Translations under genes and position numbers: made by a program | Shown: piece after piece, positions 13,131 through 23,942 of the stretch | Layout: every line of letters starts with the position of its first letter | Position numbering within the stretch: position 1 is the first letter of the stretch | The notes under the pieces: generated by a model | The model's input: only the letters and a program-made list of their open reading frames with translations | Databases searched by the model: none | Told to the model about the DNA's origin: nothing | DNA from: Turritopsis dohrnii | Lineage: Eukaryota > Cnidaria > Hydrozoa > Anthoathecata > Oceaniidae | NCBI GenBank assembly: GCA_027922465.2 | Contig: BQMF02000223.1 | Location: 186,001-250,000 of the forward strand | Direction: 5' to 3' | Length of the DNA: 64,000 nucleotides

Positions 13131-13785
13131 ACAGTTCCGCTTTTGGTCTCTGGAGGCCGTAGGAACCCTGAAAACCCTTACAGACTGGCAGATCATTAAT
13201 ACTTACCATCAAACAAAGACATCTGAACTAGTTAAAATTCTGAGGAAAATGACATGAAAAAATGTGACGGAAGCTGTTGGACTATAAAACGATAGTCTGC
13301 ATAGTAAATAAATAAGCATCAATTGACTAAATTTATTAATTTGTGGCAGGAAGAGGAGTGCTTGTGGAATGTTTCGTCCACAAATGACAAAAATAGGGAT
13401 CAAAGAGGAAAAGAGTATCACGCATACTGTGCACTCTTTCTCGATGGATGGACTCTTTAACTTAATATTTCTTCAAAATTCTCGCTGACATTCTTAACAA
13501 CTTTTAATATTCATAATGATATTCTGCTTGAAATTCCCTCACAAGCGTGTTATAAATTCCTCAGTAATTTCTGTCATTTATCATTTTAAAATGATCGTGC
13601 ATTTCTGCCTTTAAATCCTAAAATTTGTTCTATAAAATTGCCTATGTAATGTACGTATGTATTGGTGCCAGCTTTTGCAAATAAATCTGACACCTCTCCA
13701 AATAAATCTTGTTATTTTCACCGTCGTGAATTTTAATAATAACAATGATAATGAATATGTTTCAGCAAATCCAAATATGGACCTT

Positions 13786-14783
13786 AAGTGGATTAATTTT
13801 CGCGTGGATTAATTTTCGCGAGACGAGAATTTTAAGATTTCGCGTGGATTAATTTTCGCGAATCAAAGGTCTTCAAAATTTTCGCGTGGATTAAATTTCG
13901 CGAATTAGGCCTTCGTTATTTAATTTCGCGATTATATAAATTGTGAAAATCGAACAATTTTAGAAAAGAGATGTGTGTTTTTTAATCGAACAAAGGCAGA
14001 CAATTTCACTCAAAAGCTTTCAAAAAACTACAAAGAAGCTACTCTTACTCGAGTGGTAATAAACGTACAGTAGGGAATAGACGCACAGGGGAGAAAATCA
14101 AACTAAAATCAATAAACGCACAGGCCAAAATATACGTACAGGTGGGAAGATGGAACGAAAATAATTAAACGTACAGGCTAAAATAAACGTACAGGGAGGT
14201 TTGAAAATTCCATGCATCGTCAAAATAACAATGCCAGCTAGTGTCCTGGGACATCTTCTTTTGAAAAGATATGAGGAACTCGTACTCAAACTTTATTGTG
14301 AGCCGAAGGAAGAAATTATCATGGGTTCATTTATTGAGAAAATACCAGTTGTTATTACCGATCCAAATCAACATAAAGAAATCCAGAGAAATAAGAAGAA
14401 GAAAAAGAGAAAAGCGACTGATGAAACAAAAAAAAACAACATCAAAGGATATTCGGTCCTTCTTTAACAAAAACGGAGGTCCAGCTAAAAAGAAACATGT
14501 AACAAACAAGAACAATCCAGTTATCATTGATTAATTATTATATTAGTATTTTTGATGTTAGAAAAGACAAAAGTAAAAATACTTTATAAAGTACAAAAAT
14601 TTGATTTTTTTCTTTGATTTCGCGAGCTTTTATTTTCGCGATTGTAAAATTCCCAAAAATTTCGCGTGGATTAATTTTCGCGAATCGAGGGTCCTAAAAA
14701 TTTTCGCGTGGATTAAATTTCGCGAAAATGTCCAAAAATCGCGAAAAACGCGAAAATTAATCCACGCGAAAATTAATCCACTT
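13786..14783 (+). mobile_element. 1-kb inverted-repeat DNA element with subterminal CGCGTGGATTAA repeats and a broken small ORF
   Basis: The terminal inverted repeats are perfect over about 35 bp, beginning AAGTGGATTAATTTTCGCG on the left with its complement on the right. The words 'CGCGTGGATTAATTTTCGCG' and 'TTCGCGAA' recur several times just inside both ends. A TTAA sits at the left edge (13784-13787). The interior has an ATG frame at 14201-14467 (lysine-rich end KKKKKRK). The overlapping frame 14271-14534 continues it with KTTSKDIRSFFNKNGG, so one frameshift probably splits a single ORF. I do not recognise a transposase. It looks non-autonomous or derived from an autonomous relative. Confidence 0.75.
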
Positions 14784-16195
14784 TTCAATATTGCGTATGT
14801 ATGTGTGTGTGTGCATAATGCCAAAATTCTAACGTAAATAAACATTTTTTTTTTCTTTTTTATATATTTCCCCGTAGGGCGAAATATATGTTAAAACCGG
14901 CAGTTTCCTTCTCCTCCTTCTCCTTCTCCGTTCACTTTTATAGTCGCGGTTCAGTATTGAATTTTCGCCTAGCCAAAGTAGATAAGAATAGAGGCTAGGC
15001 TACAGCACGCCATTTTTTTCAGTCAGTGCAGATGGGCAGTAGAAGATTTTTGCTTTTTTCTGCTAGCTTTTGAAATGATTCAATAGATAAAACGTTAAAT
15101 GATGGAAATGAATTGTTTTAGCTCAGTGTTGTCTTAAAAAGCTTTGTAAAAACATTTGAATGAACGTGTAAAAACCAGAAAAAATCGATATATCAATGAT
15201 GTTTTGCTTTTGAGTTGATAATGTGTTATGATAATTGGTAATTAATTTGCTTCGAACAGCAAACCATTGAAACCATTGAAGTGGTTTCAGTGTAAAGGTG
15301 AAAATTCATTATTAATAGCCAGGCTGAAGATTTATTTTTATTTTACATGCTCATAATAATGTTAGCCCAACTGAACTGGACTGGGGAAAGCATGATGTAC
15401 ACCCCAGCCATAAAGGAAACCCTTTTCATGTGGAAAACAACCAGTTCAACTAGTTTTTTCAAACAGCAAGTAAAAATGTGATGTCGCATATACAATAAGA
15501 AGTTCAGAAAACCAATGACGTATAATATATATTTTAAAACACCGGATTGAGAAACACATAATAACTTGAAAGAATCTGGTTGAGTGTGCTTCCCTGGATC
15601 GTCATTTAATCCAGCAACAGAAACATAGTTTACTATGGATGAATTCCATGCCCACGCATACTGTTTTGATACTGTATATCATATTTTATTTTACAAAATT
15701 TAATATACTGTCAATTTTCCTGTACGGAACAACGAACGTAAATCAAAACACAATACAGATGACAGTCTGTAAATTAAATCAAGCCGGAACACAAACTTCT
15801 ACTTTCAGCTTCAGGGATTTATTTATATAAGGTCATTTTTACCACAAAATAAGCAATGAGTGTGAACATATTTTTTTGAACAAAAATGTTTATTCTGAAT
15901 ACTTGAATTTAGTTTTATAGATTGTCACTTTAAGCCCATCTTTTTTTTGAAAATAACTATTCTGTCCTAATTTGAAATGCTACACGTAATATTTGTTAGT
16001 AGGGATTTTGGTTGTTTTTGATAGTTATTTGCTTATATTACCCGAAAAGTTTAGGTTTTACAATTTTCTTTTCTTTTTTGTACAGAAAACCTGTATACAA
16101 ATTTGATTGTATAGTAACTTCTCAGTCAACTCCTCATCAAAGAATTTTAAGAGAAACCTTATCATTTGACCGTGAACAACTTCATTTCAGAATAA
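14784..16195. other. Non-coding stretch, no gene seen
   Basis: It holds a pyrimidine run (CCTTCTCCTCCTTCTCC near 14908) and AT-rich unique sequence. Open frames here are short and show no family resemblance. Confidence 0.4.
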
Positions 16196-16567
16196 AGGCC
16201 GGCCTCCACTCAGCAAATATTGTACGCGCGGACGAACGAAGCCGGTGTATGCACCAGCGTGAGTGGATATTGAATATCTGCAAATAATCCTTAGATTATA
16301 AAAAATAATAGCAAAGATGACTGTCAAACTGAAAAGAAGAAAATAATACTACTACAATACTACAGTTGAAATGTTTAGCAGCATTTGATTGGTTTTAATT
16401 GTTTTGATTACATCATTTATTTTCTGCGAACGTACGCTGTCGCTTGGTAGTAGACCACTGGTCTACTTATTTGCGAACGAAATGTGTTCGCAGCGTGTGC
16501 TTGCACGCATGCGTATTGAATTGTCGTCCGCCCGCGCCTACAAAATTTGTTGAGTGGAGGTCGGCCT
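16196..16567. mobile_element. TAA-flanked MITE with AGGCCGGCCTCCACTCA terminal repeats
   Basis: The left end AGGCCGGCCTCCACTCAGCA matches the complement of the right end (TGAGTGGAGGTCGGCCT) for more than 40 bp with few mismatches. TAA at 16193-16195 and 16568-16570 fits the 3-bp duplication of PIF/Harbinger-type elements. No transposase. Confidence 0.8.
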
Positions 16568-16570
16568 TAA

Positions 16571-16889
16571 GGGGTCGGTTACACGTAGGTGGGATGAAAA
16601 CTTCCCCGAGGTGAAACTTCAGCCCGGGGTAAATTTTTGTTACAATACACGCAGGTTAAAAACCGGGATGAAATTCAGCATTTTGCAATTTTGTAAGCAA
16701 TTTTGTGCATAGACGTCAAAATCATGCCAAATTGCCCCGGGGTGAATTTCACCCGTCTTATGAACAGGGGTGAAATAAGCCCTGGGGTTGTGTTTCACCC
16801 CGGCTATAACGTGTATACAGACAAAGTGATTTCTTCACAGACAGGGTTGAACTCACCCCCCAGGGTGAATTATACGTGTAACCTACCCC
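16571..16889. mobile_element. Second TAA-flanked MITE, abutting the first
   Basis: Ends are GGGGTCGGTTACACGTAGG and its near-complement ACGTGTAACCTACCCC. TAA at 16568-16570 (shared with the neighbour) and 16890-16892. The interior is full of CCCCGGGGTGAA-type palindromes (GGTGAAATTCA, GGTGAATTTCACC). The antisense open frame across it is a by-product. Confidence 0.8.
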
Positions 16890-17182
16890 TAAGTTCGAAG
16901 TGAGTTTTTTTTGTGGTATTAAATTCAATCTGAGTATCAGGTTGATGGTAGTTATACTGTAATTATTTAATGATACATTTTTCTCATGGTTATCAATGTG
17001 CACACAATAATTGATAAAATGTTTGCAACTTTGGGGAAATATATAGTCGCATTTTTGCGAATCTTGTTGTTGTTTGCGATAGCTTTGCCCTTTAGGAGTT
17101 GGTGTAATTTGAATTGGTGTAGCATCATAAATGAAAGTCATCCATACAATGTCTTGCAATATCGTTCGTGTTTCACACTACA

Positions 17183-17359
17183 CTATATATTAGTCAGTAA
17201 AACATGTGAAATCACCACGACCTTCAATTTCACCTTTTTCAATTCCGTTACAGCATTCCATTCCATAATCCAGTCATTCACAGTCAATGGAGTGTTAAGC
17301 GGGATATAAACAAGTGTAAAGCTTGGAATGTCTTCTGGTAAAAGTCTCCGAGCGTTTTC
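17183..17359 (-). pseudogene. Relic coding segment downstream of PAN/PA14 gene A
   Basis: A 58-codon open frame with stop at 17183-17185 reads ENARRLLPEDIPSF, then LVYIPLNTPLTVNDWIMEW, then NAVTELKKVKLKVVVI. It is open upstream to KKPFYYPPFSE. The DNA is conserved at the matching position below gene B (about 27145-27320), but there the same frame has stops. Its composition looks protein-coding. No splice acceptor joins it convincingly to the PA14 exon, which already ends in TGA. It may be a last exon lost from the family, or an exon of an ancestral longer protein. Confidence 0.4.
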
Positions 17360-17426
17360 TTCAGAAAATGGTGGATAATAAAAGGGCTTTTTCAGTTTTT
17401 ATGAATTTGTTTCAGGTTGGTCATAT

Positions 17427-20400
17427 TCATGGCTGAGGTATTTGTGTCAAGTATCTTTCAGTGATAGGGAACGCTTCTTCTCCACTTGGAAATTGAACTC
17501 CTACTGACAGGAAATCCGTCTGTTTCAATTCAACAAACAGTACTTCTATATAATACTTTTGACCACTCTCAAGTTGCTGGGGCGATGAAGAAAAGTTATA
17601 TGAGTATCTTTCTGATTTTGCAGTCAAAAAAAGAATTAACGATTTTGATCTTTCATTTGCACCAAAGTACAAATCACAAAAGTCATCACAAGCCATGAAG
17701 AATGTATGAGGACCTGTCTCAGGAGATGTAAACATTGTCCTCAGTCGTTGCCCGAAATAATCTAAATAATTTTCGAAGCTTGGAATGTCCAAATTATGGT
17801 GCCATGTAAGTAAATTAGACGAGTTTGGGAACTTTGGGTTACTGATGAGTTCTGATAGAGAGCTGACGTTATACCAGATTTCTGAGCAAACTCTACCGGG
17901 AACTAAAAATATGAATTAAAGTATTATTTAAACCAATAATTGATAACTGCATATTTTCTGGTCCTATAAGATAATCCTTACCGTGGTTTTGAAATACGTG
18001 TTTCGCTATTTCATTACCAAATCCATGATATAGAACAAGTTGACTTCCTTTCACAATATAAGGTTTGAAGACATGAATGAATCGATCTCCATAGTACATA
18101 TGATTTCCTTAAAGAATTTAAAAATGATTTATTTGAGAGACACTACAGTAAAACATCCTTAAGACGGACATTTAATGAAACGGACACATCTCTATATCAG
18201 ATTTCCGGCGCTACTAACTCAATATGAGAAAACCTCTATAAGACAGACACTTCTCTAATATGGACAATTTTCGATTACCCCAAGGTGTCACTGAAATTGT
18301 TTACAGAACAATTGGCGTATGTTTATGTACTAAATATTTACCAAAAGTAAGAAACCATTTGAATATTGAGTTTTCTTTGCAAGTTCCTATGCTAATTTTG
18401 ATGCCATTTCCTGATTGACTGTCTGTGGGACATACTCGTTTGTTGGAGCAAACATGGATCAAGTCTCCAGTTTCAGCGTTATACTTGAACTTCGAACTTG
18501 GATCATCGTTGCATACGTCATCCAGGATGATATTTGTACCATTTGGTGAATCACAACCGTGTTCTGGTTTCCAACAAAATCTTTTAATTTTGATTTGTCC
18601 ACCTGAATAACAAGTAATTGGGAAAGGATGATGTGTAACATCGTTTACTTAAAACATTTTTATAGCTTTCCAATGATTTTCAAAATTTTTTGTAACTACC
18701 AGAACACTGATCAGAAGGAAGAAGTATTTCGAATTTAACCTTAAACAGATATTGCATGGCTTTTTATTGAATATCGCGATTTATTAACTCGAAGTGTTTG
18801 ATATTCAACGACGCAAAGCAAAGATTTTTTTGAATTCGTTCGAAAGAGTGTATTCGAAAATCCAAAATGCGAAGACATTGTATTGCGCCGTTGAATATCA
18901 ACAACGACCGTGTAACATTGCATCAGTTATTGCACGATCATACGGAACATTCAAATTTATTGTAGATAAAAAAAGCTTATAGGTATATAATAATAACGTT
19001 TAGTCGAACCTTCATAACTGTTTACAAAAGGTTGTATCTAATTTAAATGAACCTCTAAACTCTAAAGATAAAATCCTTCAAGTGAGAAAATCAACTGATT
19101 TCACATTACGGAGATTAAATAGCAACTATAACCTAATCTTCCAAAATACTTTTATGCAAGTCAACAAAATTAATTTAGTTGTCACTGAGATGACAAAAAG
19201 GAATTGGGATATGAATCAGGATCACCATCGTAGGAGTACCTTTTCTTTGCATCTTCCTTGCAAGAATACAATCGGCATTTTTCATACTTTACCCAATGGA
19301 AAACTTTTTACATCAAATATGAAGTTACAACTACTTACTTGCAGAATAGCAGTCGCAAATATCTCCTTCTTCTTCCACATGAATACACGGGCAGGGGCCA
19401 CATGTTTTATTGCACATGATTTTGTACTAAACAAAAATACAATTACACCCATATATGGCAGTAACAATTTCCTCTGGCAATTTACAAAACAAATCGATCG
19501 AAAATTATTCGTCTGAAATTTGTCTTGATTACACATATCTACTCTCAACTATTATGAAACGTTCTCAAAATACAACATTGCCCAATTCCCAATTATGGTC
19601 AAATCTGAAAACATGGCTATCAAATTTGAAATCCACACCTTTCAATTGTGCTTTATTCAAATGTTTATAAAAATTGGAGAAATTTGTCCAAATTTGGCCC
19701 GAATTGTCCGATTTTGTCAAACTTGAAATCGGAATCTTTCATTTCTGCTTTGTGCAAATTTGTATGAAAATTGCAGAATGTTTCGAAATTCAGTCCGACC
19801 TGAAGTCACTAGAAGATTTTATTACTTAGGTGTGTGTGGACTCACTAGAAGATTTTATTACTTAGGTGTGTGTGGACTTGGCTTATGTGCAAGTTTTAAT
19901 TGTTGAATTGTTTATTTTAATGAGATTGTCCAAAATGTCTCGGAGATACATACCCAGCCGCCACAACTGTTAAAAATCTCTGTGGAGGAGTGCATTTCTA
20001 TAGAAACATACATACAATTTCAATAAAAGTGCTTTTCATTGCAGTTTTTTTTGACGATTTTGCCGACTGGGTAGAACGACGCTAGGTAGAAAACTTTGCT
20101 ATAGCAATTAATAAATCATTTTATTTCCTGATCCTAAGTTAAAATGTCGTAATTATACCAAGATTATCTTTCTCAGTTACGAAAGAACATGTTGTTCTTG
20201 CCTAATCAAACCTTGGACCATAGTAAATAGACCCCCCAGGTAGAAATGCTATATTTACCAAGCTAGAATCAGGTTATTGACATCATACATGACTAGTAAT
20301 TCATCTCATTTTGTCATAGTAACCGTCTTTCTTGTTATAAAAAAATTGAAGAATTGGTGATAGAAAGATGATAGTTGTTTGTGACAAATAGCAAACATCT

Positions 20401-21174
20401 CAAATCAGTTGATGCCAAAAATGTCAAATAGAAAAATTGAATCAACGCCTTTAAAATCGAAAAAGTAAATAATTAAATAATTATGTTTAAATCATTTAAA
20501 AGAGTTTTTTTTCTGAGGAATAAGATAATAAGTGACAGAAAAGTTAGGCTATTTGATAAATGTAAAGGGTCTTTTCCTAAGGACAAAACACAAGAGAATC
20601 CCAACAGTAAATGGTTTCTCTAACTCTTCCTTGAGTAACTTTTCCCAAGCAACTGCCATGACATAATTGTTAAATAAGCCATTCAAAGACTATACCTTAC
20701 TTATGGATTTATAACCATAGGAATAATATCCTAAGGCAGTTTTCCATGATTCTGATGTCACGGAAGCCTTAAGAAAACTACAGAATAACTATGAGACTCA
20801 CCAAAGGTTTCTTTCTCCATGCTTCATGTGTTAAAGTGAACCCTGTATCATAGTAACTATACCCTACTTTCTTTCCAAACACATCAGTTTCTGATTTACT
20901 GTTTCTGTCAATATCAAGTAGTGAACATATTGATAGATCGTTGTTGACATAAAAGGATTGACAGACTGGATTTCTTAGACATGTTCGTGCACAGCAAGTT
21001 GATTTGCAGTCTTCGTAGCTGATGATTGGATGCTTTTTGATAACACGATTGTGGACAATTCTTCGAAACAGTGCTTTCTTCATTGTATCATTTCTTGTTA
21101 TGCCATATTCTGCTATCATACTATTACGAACAAAGAAAGTAATATATTAAGACAATTTTAACCAGAGACGCCAT
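17427..21174 (-). CDS. PAN/Cys-rich/lectin-like/PA14 secreted protein, paralogue A
   Basis: Exons in coding order: 21174-20802, 19426-19339, 18602-18342, 18107-17982 and 17902-17427. From the ATG at 21119 they give 422 residues. Order of parts: PAN/apple-like domain (CKSTCCARTCLRNPVCQSF); a short Cys-rich segment (MCNKTCGPCPC...GDICDCYS); a lectin-like unit with CWKPEHGC, KFKYNAETGDLIHVCS and VCP; a 42-residue exon (GSQLVLYHGF...QNHG); then a PA14 domain (YFGQRLRTMFTSPETGPHTF, ACDDFCDLYFG, YYIEVL, LSVGVQFPSGEE) ending QIPQP-stop. PA14 domains bind carbohydrate in several families, so an extracellular recognition role is an inference. Oddity: the ATG at 21174 starts a signal-peptide-like stretch (MASLVKIVLIYYF) that is out of frame with the PAN domain by a 2-nt deletion relative to paralogue B. 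Translation may therefore begin at 21119 without a signal peptide, or the copy is damaged. Confidence 0.75.
18146..18290. mobile_element. pogo/Tc1-like MITE fragment in gene A intron
   Basis: It begins TA-CAGTAAAACATCCTTAAGA and repeats 'gacggaca', 'gacagacac' and 'tatggacaa'. This is the usual layout of CAGT-ended pogo-like MITEs. The right end is unclear. Confidence 0.4.
18799..18899. repeat. Short inverted repeat in gene A intron
   Basis: GATATTCAACGACGCAA (left) and TTGCGCCGTTGAATATC (right) form arms of a ~100-bp foldback. The centre is 'ttcgttcgaaagagtg'. No coding content. Confidence 0.55.
19655..19805 (-). repeat. Antisense single unit related to the 128-bp satellite at 53445-54090
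   Basis: On the reverse strand it reads GGACAATTCGGGCC and CAAATTTGGACAAATTTC, and carries the same neighbouring words as the array. Confidence 0.55.
19806..19877. repeat. Two perfect tandem copies of a 36-bp unit
   Basis: TCACTAGAAGATTTTATTAC followed by TTAGGTGTGTGTGGAC occurs at 19806-19841 and again at 19842-19877 without change, a recent duplication inside gene A's first intron. Confidence 0.85.
19953..20071. mobile_element. Family K MITE, copy 4, in gene A intron 1
   Basis: 119 bp, CCCAGCCGCC to GACTGGG, with TA on both sides (19951-19952 and 20072-20073). The hairpin core is CTCTGTGGAGGAGTGCATTT against AAAAGTGCTTTTCATTGCAG. This copy supports a TA target site. Confidence 0.8.
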
Positions 21175-21734
21175 TTCTTTCTTGATGTCCTGTTTGTTAA
21201 GTTTTTCCGCTTCTTTTGAAAACTGCGATTTGACGTTGTGAGACATAACTATGTACATTTGCAATTTTTAGTTCTATCTCTATGTTTTGATTACCAATAA
21301 AGCATTTATTCTTACACTGAATAATCTTCGATTAAACTGTCAGACTGGAGCAAGTTAAATTTAAGATGACAACAAGTGTATGAATTAATTATTCACTGGC
21401 ATCAAAGGCGTCATTGCTCACAGCTTGTAAACGCATTTGAAAGTTTCAAGAAAATAAAAATTTTTGGTAGGAAGGAAAAAGCCGCTTGCAGTCTTCATAA
21501 CTGATGATTGGGGCGCTAATCGACAAAACACATTTTTGTGCGTGGTGGAGTCATCTTCAGCTTCTTGTGCATAAAAGTAGAGGCGATTTTAAAGACCTAA
21601 TGTTTCTGACACGGACAATAAAGCACTTACGTTATCCTCAATATACCCGTCCTTTGCCTGTTCTGATCTTCAACGCCCATGGCGTTTAAACAAACATTCA
21701 CTAACTCCACCATTTGCTGCTTCTGATGCTTTGA

Positions 21735-21990
21735 GACGAGTTTCTAGACGAGCGCAAAAGCCGTCTCTTAGTCGTCTTTAAGAAAGTCTTCCATCTTAAA
21801 TATTTTAATGAATAGGAATTTTCATACGACAAAAAGTTATATTTTAATTGTCGGCTATTCTTATTGCGTTAAACACCAAACTAAAGTTATGGACTTACAT
21901 AAGTTTCTGTCTCATCTTGTCTGGAAGACGTAATGAAGACGTTTTGAAACTAGTTTTCAAGCGTTACAGATTTCATATCAGTAAATTAGT
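21735..21990. repeat. GACGTC-rich dispersed repeat, copy 1
   Basis: 'ggaagacgtaatgaagacg' and 'gaaactag...caagcgttacagattt' match 26800-26845. It contains several GAGACGAG, GTCTTTAAG and AAGACG words. Confidence 0.5.
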
Positions 21991-22027
21991 ATCAATGTAT
22001 TGTTTTTTGTGTTTGGAGTCCCAGTTC

Positions 22028-22205
22028 CTACACAACGGCCAAAAGTGCCATATTCTACTCTCCCATATATGTCTTTTACAAAAATACCTTACAGAACCCT
22101 AAAGAAAATGTTGCAGTCACACGAAAGAAGCCCGAGACCTGTAAAATACTGGGTTTGTGACCGGCGGGCTATAGTCTACCTTATGTTGTGAATGTTTCTG
22201 TCAAG
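22028..22205. repeat. 180-bp dispersed repeat, copy 2 (first copy 12311-12490)
   Basis: The core GAAGCCCGAGACCTGTAAAA through GGCGGGCTATAGTCTACCTT is nearly identical to copy 1, same orientation. The two copies are about 10 kb apart. Confidence 0.7.
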
Positions 22206-22501
22206 CCTAAGAAGAAGCCTTTTTGAACGATGAATTTTACAAAATTGTTTGACAGATTCTCTGAGCAACTTGGTCAAAACTGATAACAAAATGTTGATTT
22301 TCTCAACTGATTACTTGAACCTAAAATATTTGAGCAGTTTGTATGTATGTGAAAATTAAACGTGAAATTTAGACATGGCAAAGTTTTGGAAACACTTTTA
22401 TTCCAGTTTATATCAGTGGTCCAGCTTCTTCTTTTATTTTTCCTCTAATATTCATCTTTTTCTTCTTCAATTTAACAATTTATTCAGAACCTCACATCTC
22501 A

Positions 22502-22615
22502 CCAGGCAAGTTCGTTGAAAAATCACTGCAAAGGAGTACATTTTTCAAAGACAGATACGCAAATTTCATTGGAAATACACTTCGTCATAGTGATTTCGAT
22601 TTCGTACATTGCCAT
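22502..22615. mobile_element. Family K MITE, diverged copy 5
   Basis: CCAGGCAAGTTCGTTGAAAA, ATCACTGCAAAGGAGTACAT and CACTTCGTCATAGTGATTT keep the hairpin. The right end is eroded. Confidence 0.55.
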
Positions 22616-22794
22616 CGTTTACAGCGATTTTTCCGAGACCAAATATAAATCATCTTTATGAAATATAGTATAATCTGGTTTTATAATCCTTGATAAGATG
22701 TATGGCTACAAATGACATTTCTGCATAAGAACTTCAAGCTGCAAACAGCACAGAAAACTTGCTGAAAATATCTCACCAGAATGGAGTTATTCAA

Positions 22795-23720
22795 TTTCCG
22801 CACGCTATGCGTATAGGAAATTGTTTGGTTTACACATTCTATCTATCTGACTGTCTATGTAACAGTTTTTTTGCCGTTTTCGGAAAGTCCGTTCGGATTT
22901 CGGATTGTTTGTTTATTCAGAATAGTTAATGAAAGACCCAAAACTCTATGCAAAATGTAATACAAAAAGGCCACTTTCAATATTAATTCATAAAAATGTT
23001 AACTTTTTTATACTTTTGGAATACTTTTAGAAGTTATTTCAGCCGTTTTATGTTGAAAGCTTCCCAATTCAATTATCCTTTAAAACTTCTTTAAAAAGTC
23101 AGTAAAATATGCACACCGAGCACGTGAAACGTTCTCGAACCGTTTGGTTTATGTTTTGAGGAAGTTGTATAGATTATTTAGAAGAAGCTTTGAAGAAGAA
23201 TTTTTAGACTTTATCTACTATTGCAATCGAAATATAATCATGAGAACGTTCCTTATGGAGGAAATATTGATATTTAGCTGACTCTGGAAAAACAGGTGAA
23301 TGTTTGATAGTAAACGAAACTTTGCTGTGAAAAAACTTTAAATATCACAACAGAAATGTATGTAGTATCAAAATTACTGGTGAATACGTCCTATCAATAA
23401 ATGCATGAAATATGTTCGTTTCATTTAATAAATATTACACCGAAAGTTGAAGATATTGAAAAACAAATGACATTGTCATAGCAGCACAAATCACTTGTGT
23501 TGCGAATGAATTGATCCAAACATACGTACTGCAAGTATAAACATGTGCAAGATATTGGTGAACGATATGTCTTATAAAACTGTTTTTCTGGCTCTGAAAC
23601 ATCATAGTGAATTGAAAAGCAGTAATAAATTTAAGAAGGGAGTAGCTAATTTGGGGAATTCCAGACTGTATCAAATTATTCATCACTGTACAATGGTCGG
23701 TCAAGTTATCACTGTGTGGA
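22795..23720. repeat. Composite dispersed repeat, copy 1 (relative of 53295-54240)
   Basis: The left part (AGGAAATTGTTTGGTTTACA, then TTTTCGGAAAGTCCGTTCGG) matches 53320-53410. The right part (AAGATATTGGTGAAC, CATCATAGTGAATTG, AAGAAGGGAGTA) matches 54110-54235. The middle differs: the other copy carries the 128-bp array. A further matching piece lies at 25610-25710. Confidence 0.65.
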
Positions 23721-23942
23721 ACTGATTAGCTTTAAATTCACATTTAAAAGATTTTAAGATTACATTGTTCAAAATAATCCTGCAAACTGCTCAATGGAGG
23801 CACAATGAATTAGTTTGGATATATGTCAGGAAAACAAACTTTGGATGATGATTCGAATCCAACCAATTATATACATACAATGAGATCACTAAAGCCTTGT
23901 GAAAATTTGGAGGGTAATATGTTCTAGGACACAATACCTTAA

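Noticed and set aside
16758..17159. 133-residue antisense open frame
   Set aside because: Runs through the second TAA-flanked MITE and ends in unique AT-rich DNA, so it is a by-product.
16986..17309. 107-residue sense open frame
   Set aside because: Antisense to the conserved relic at 17183-17359; no support of its own.
19082..19516. 144-residue sense open frame
   Set aside because: Lies opposite the Cys-rich exon (19339-19426) of gene A, whose frame is conserved in gene B.
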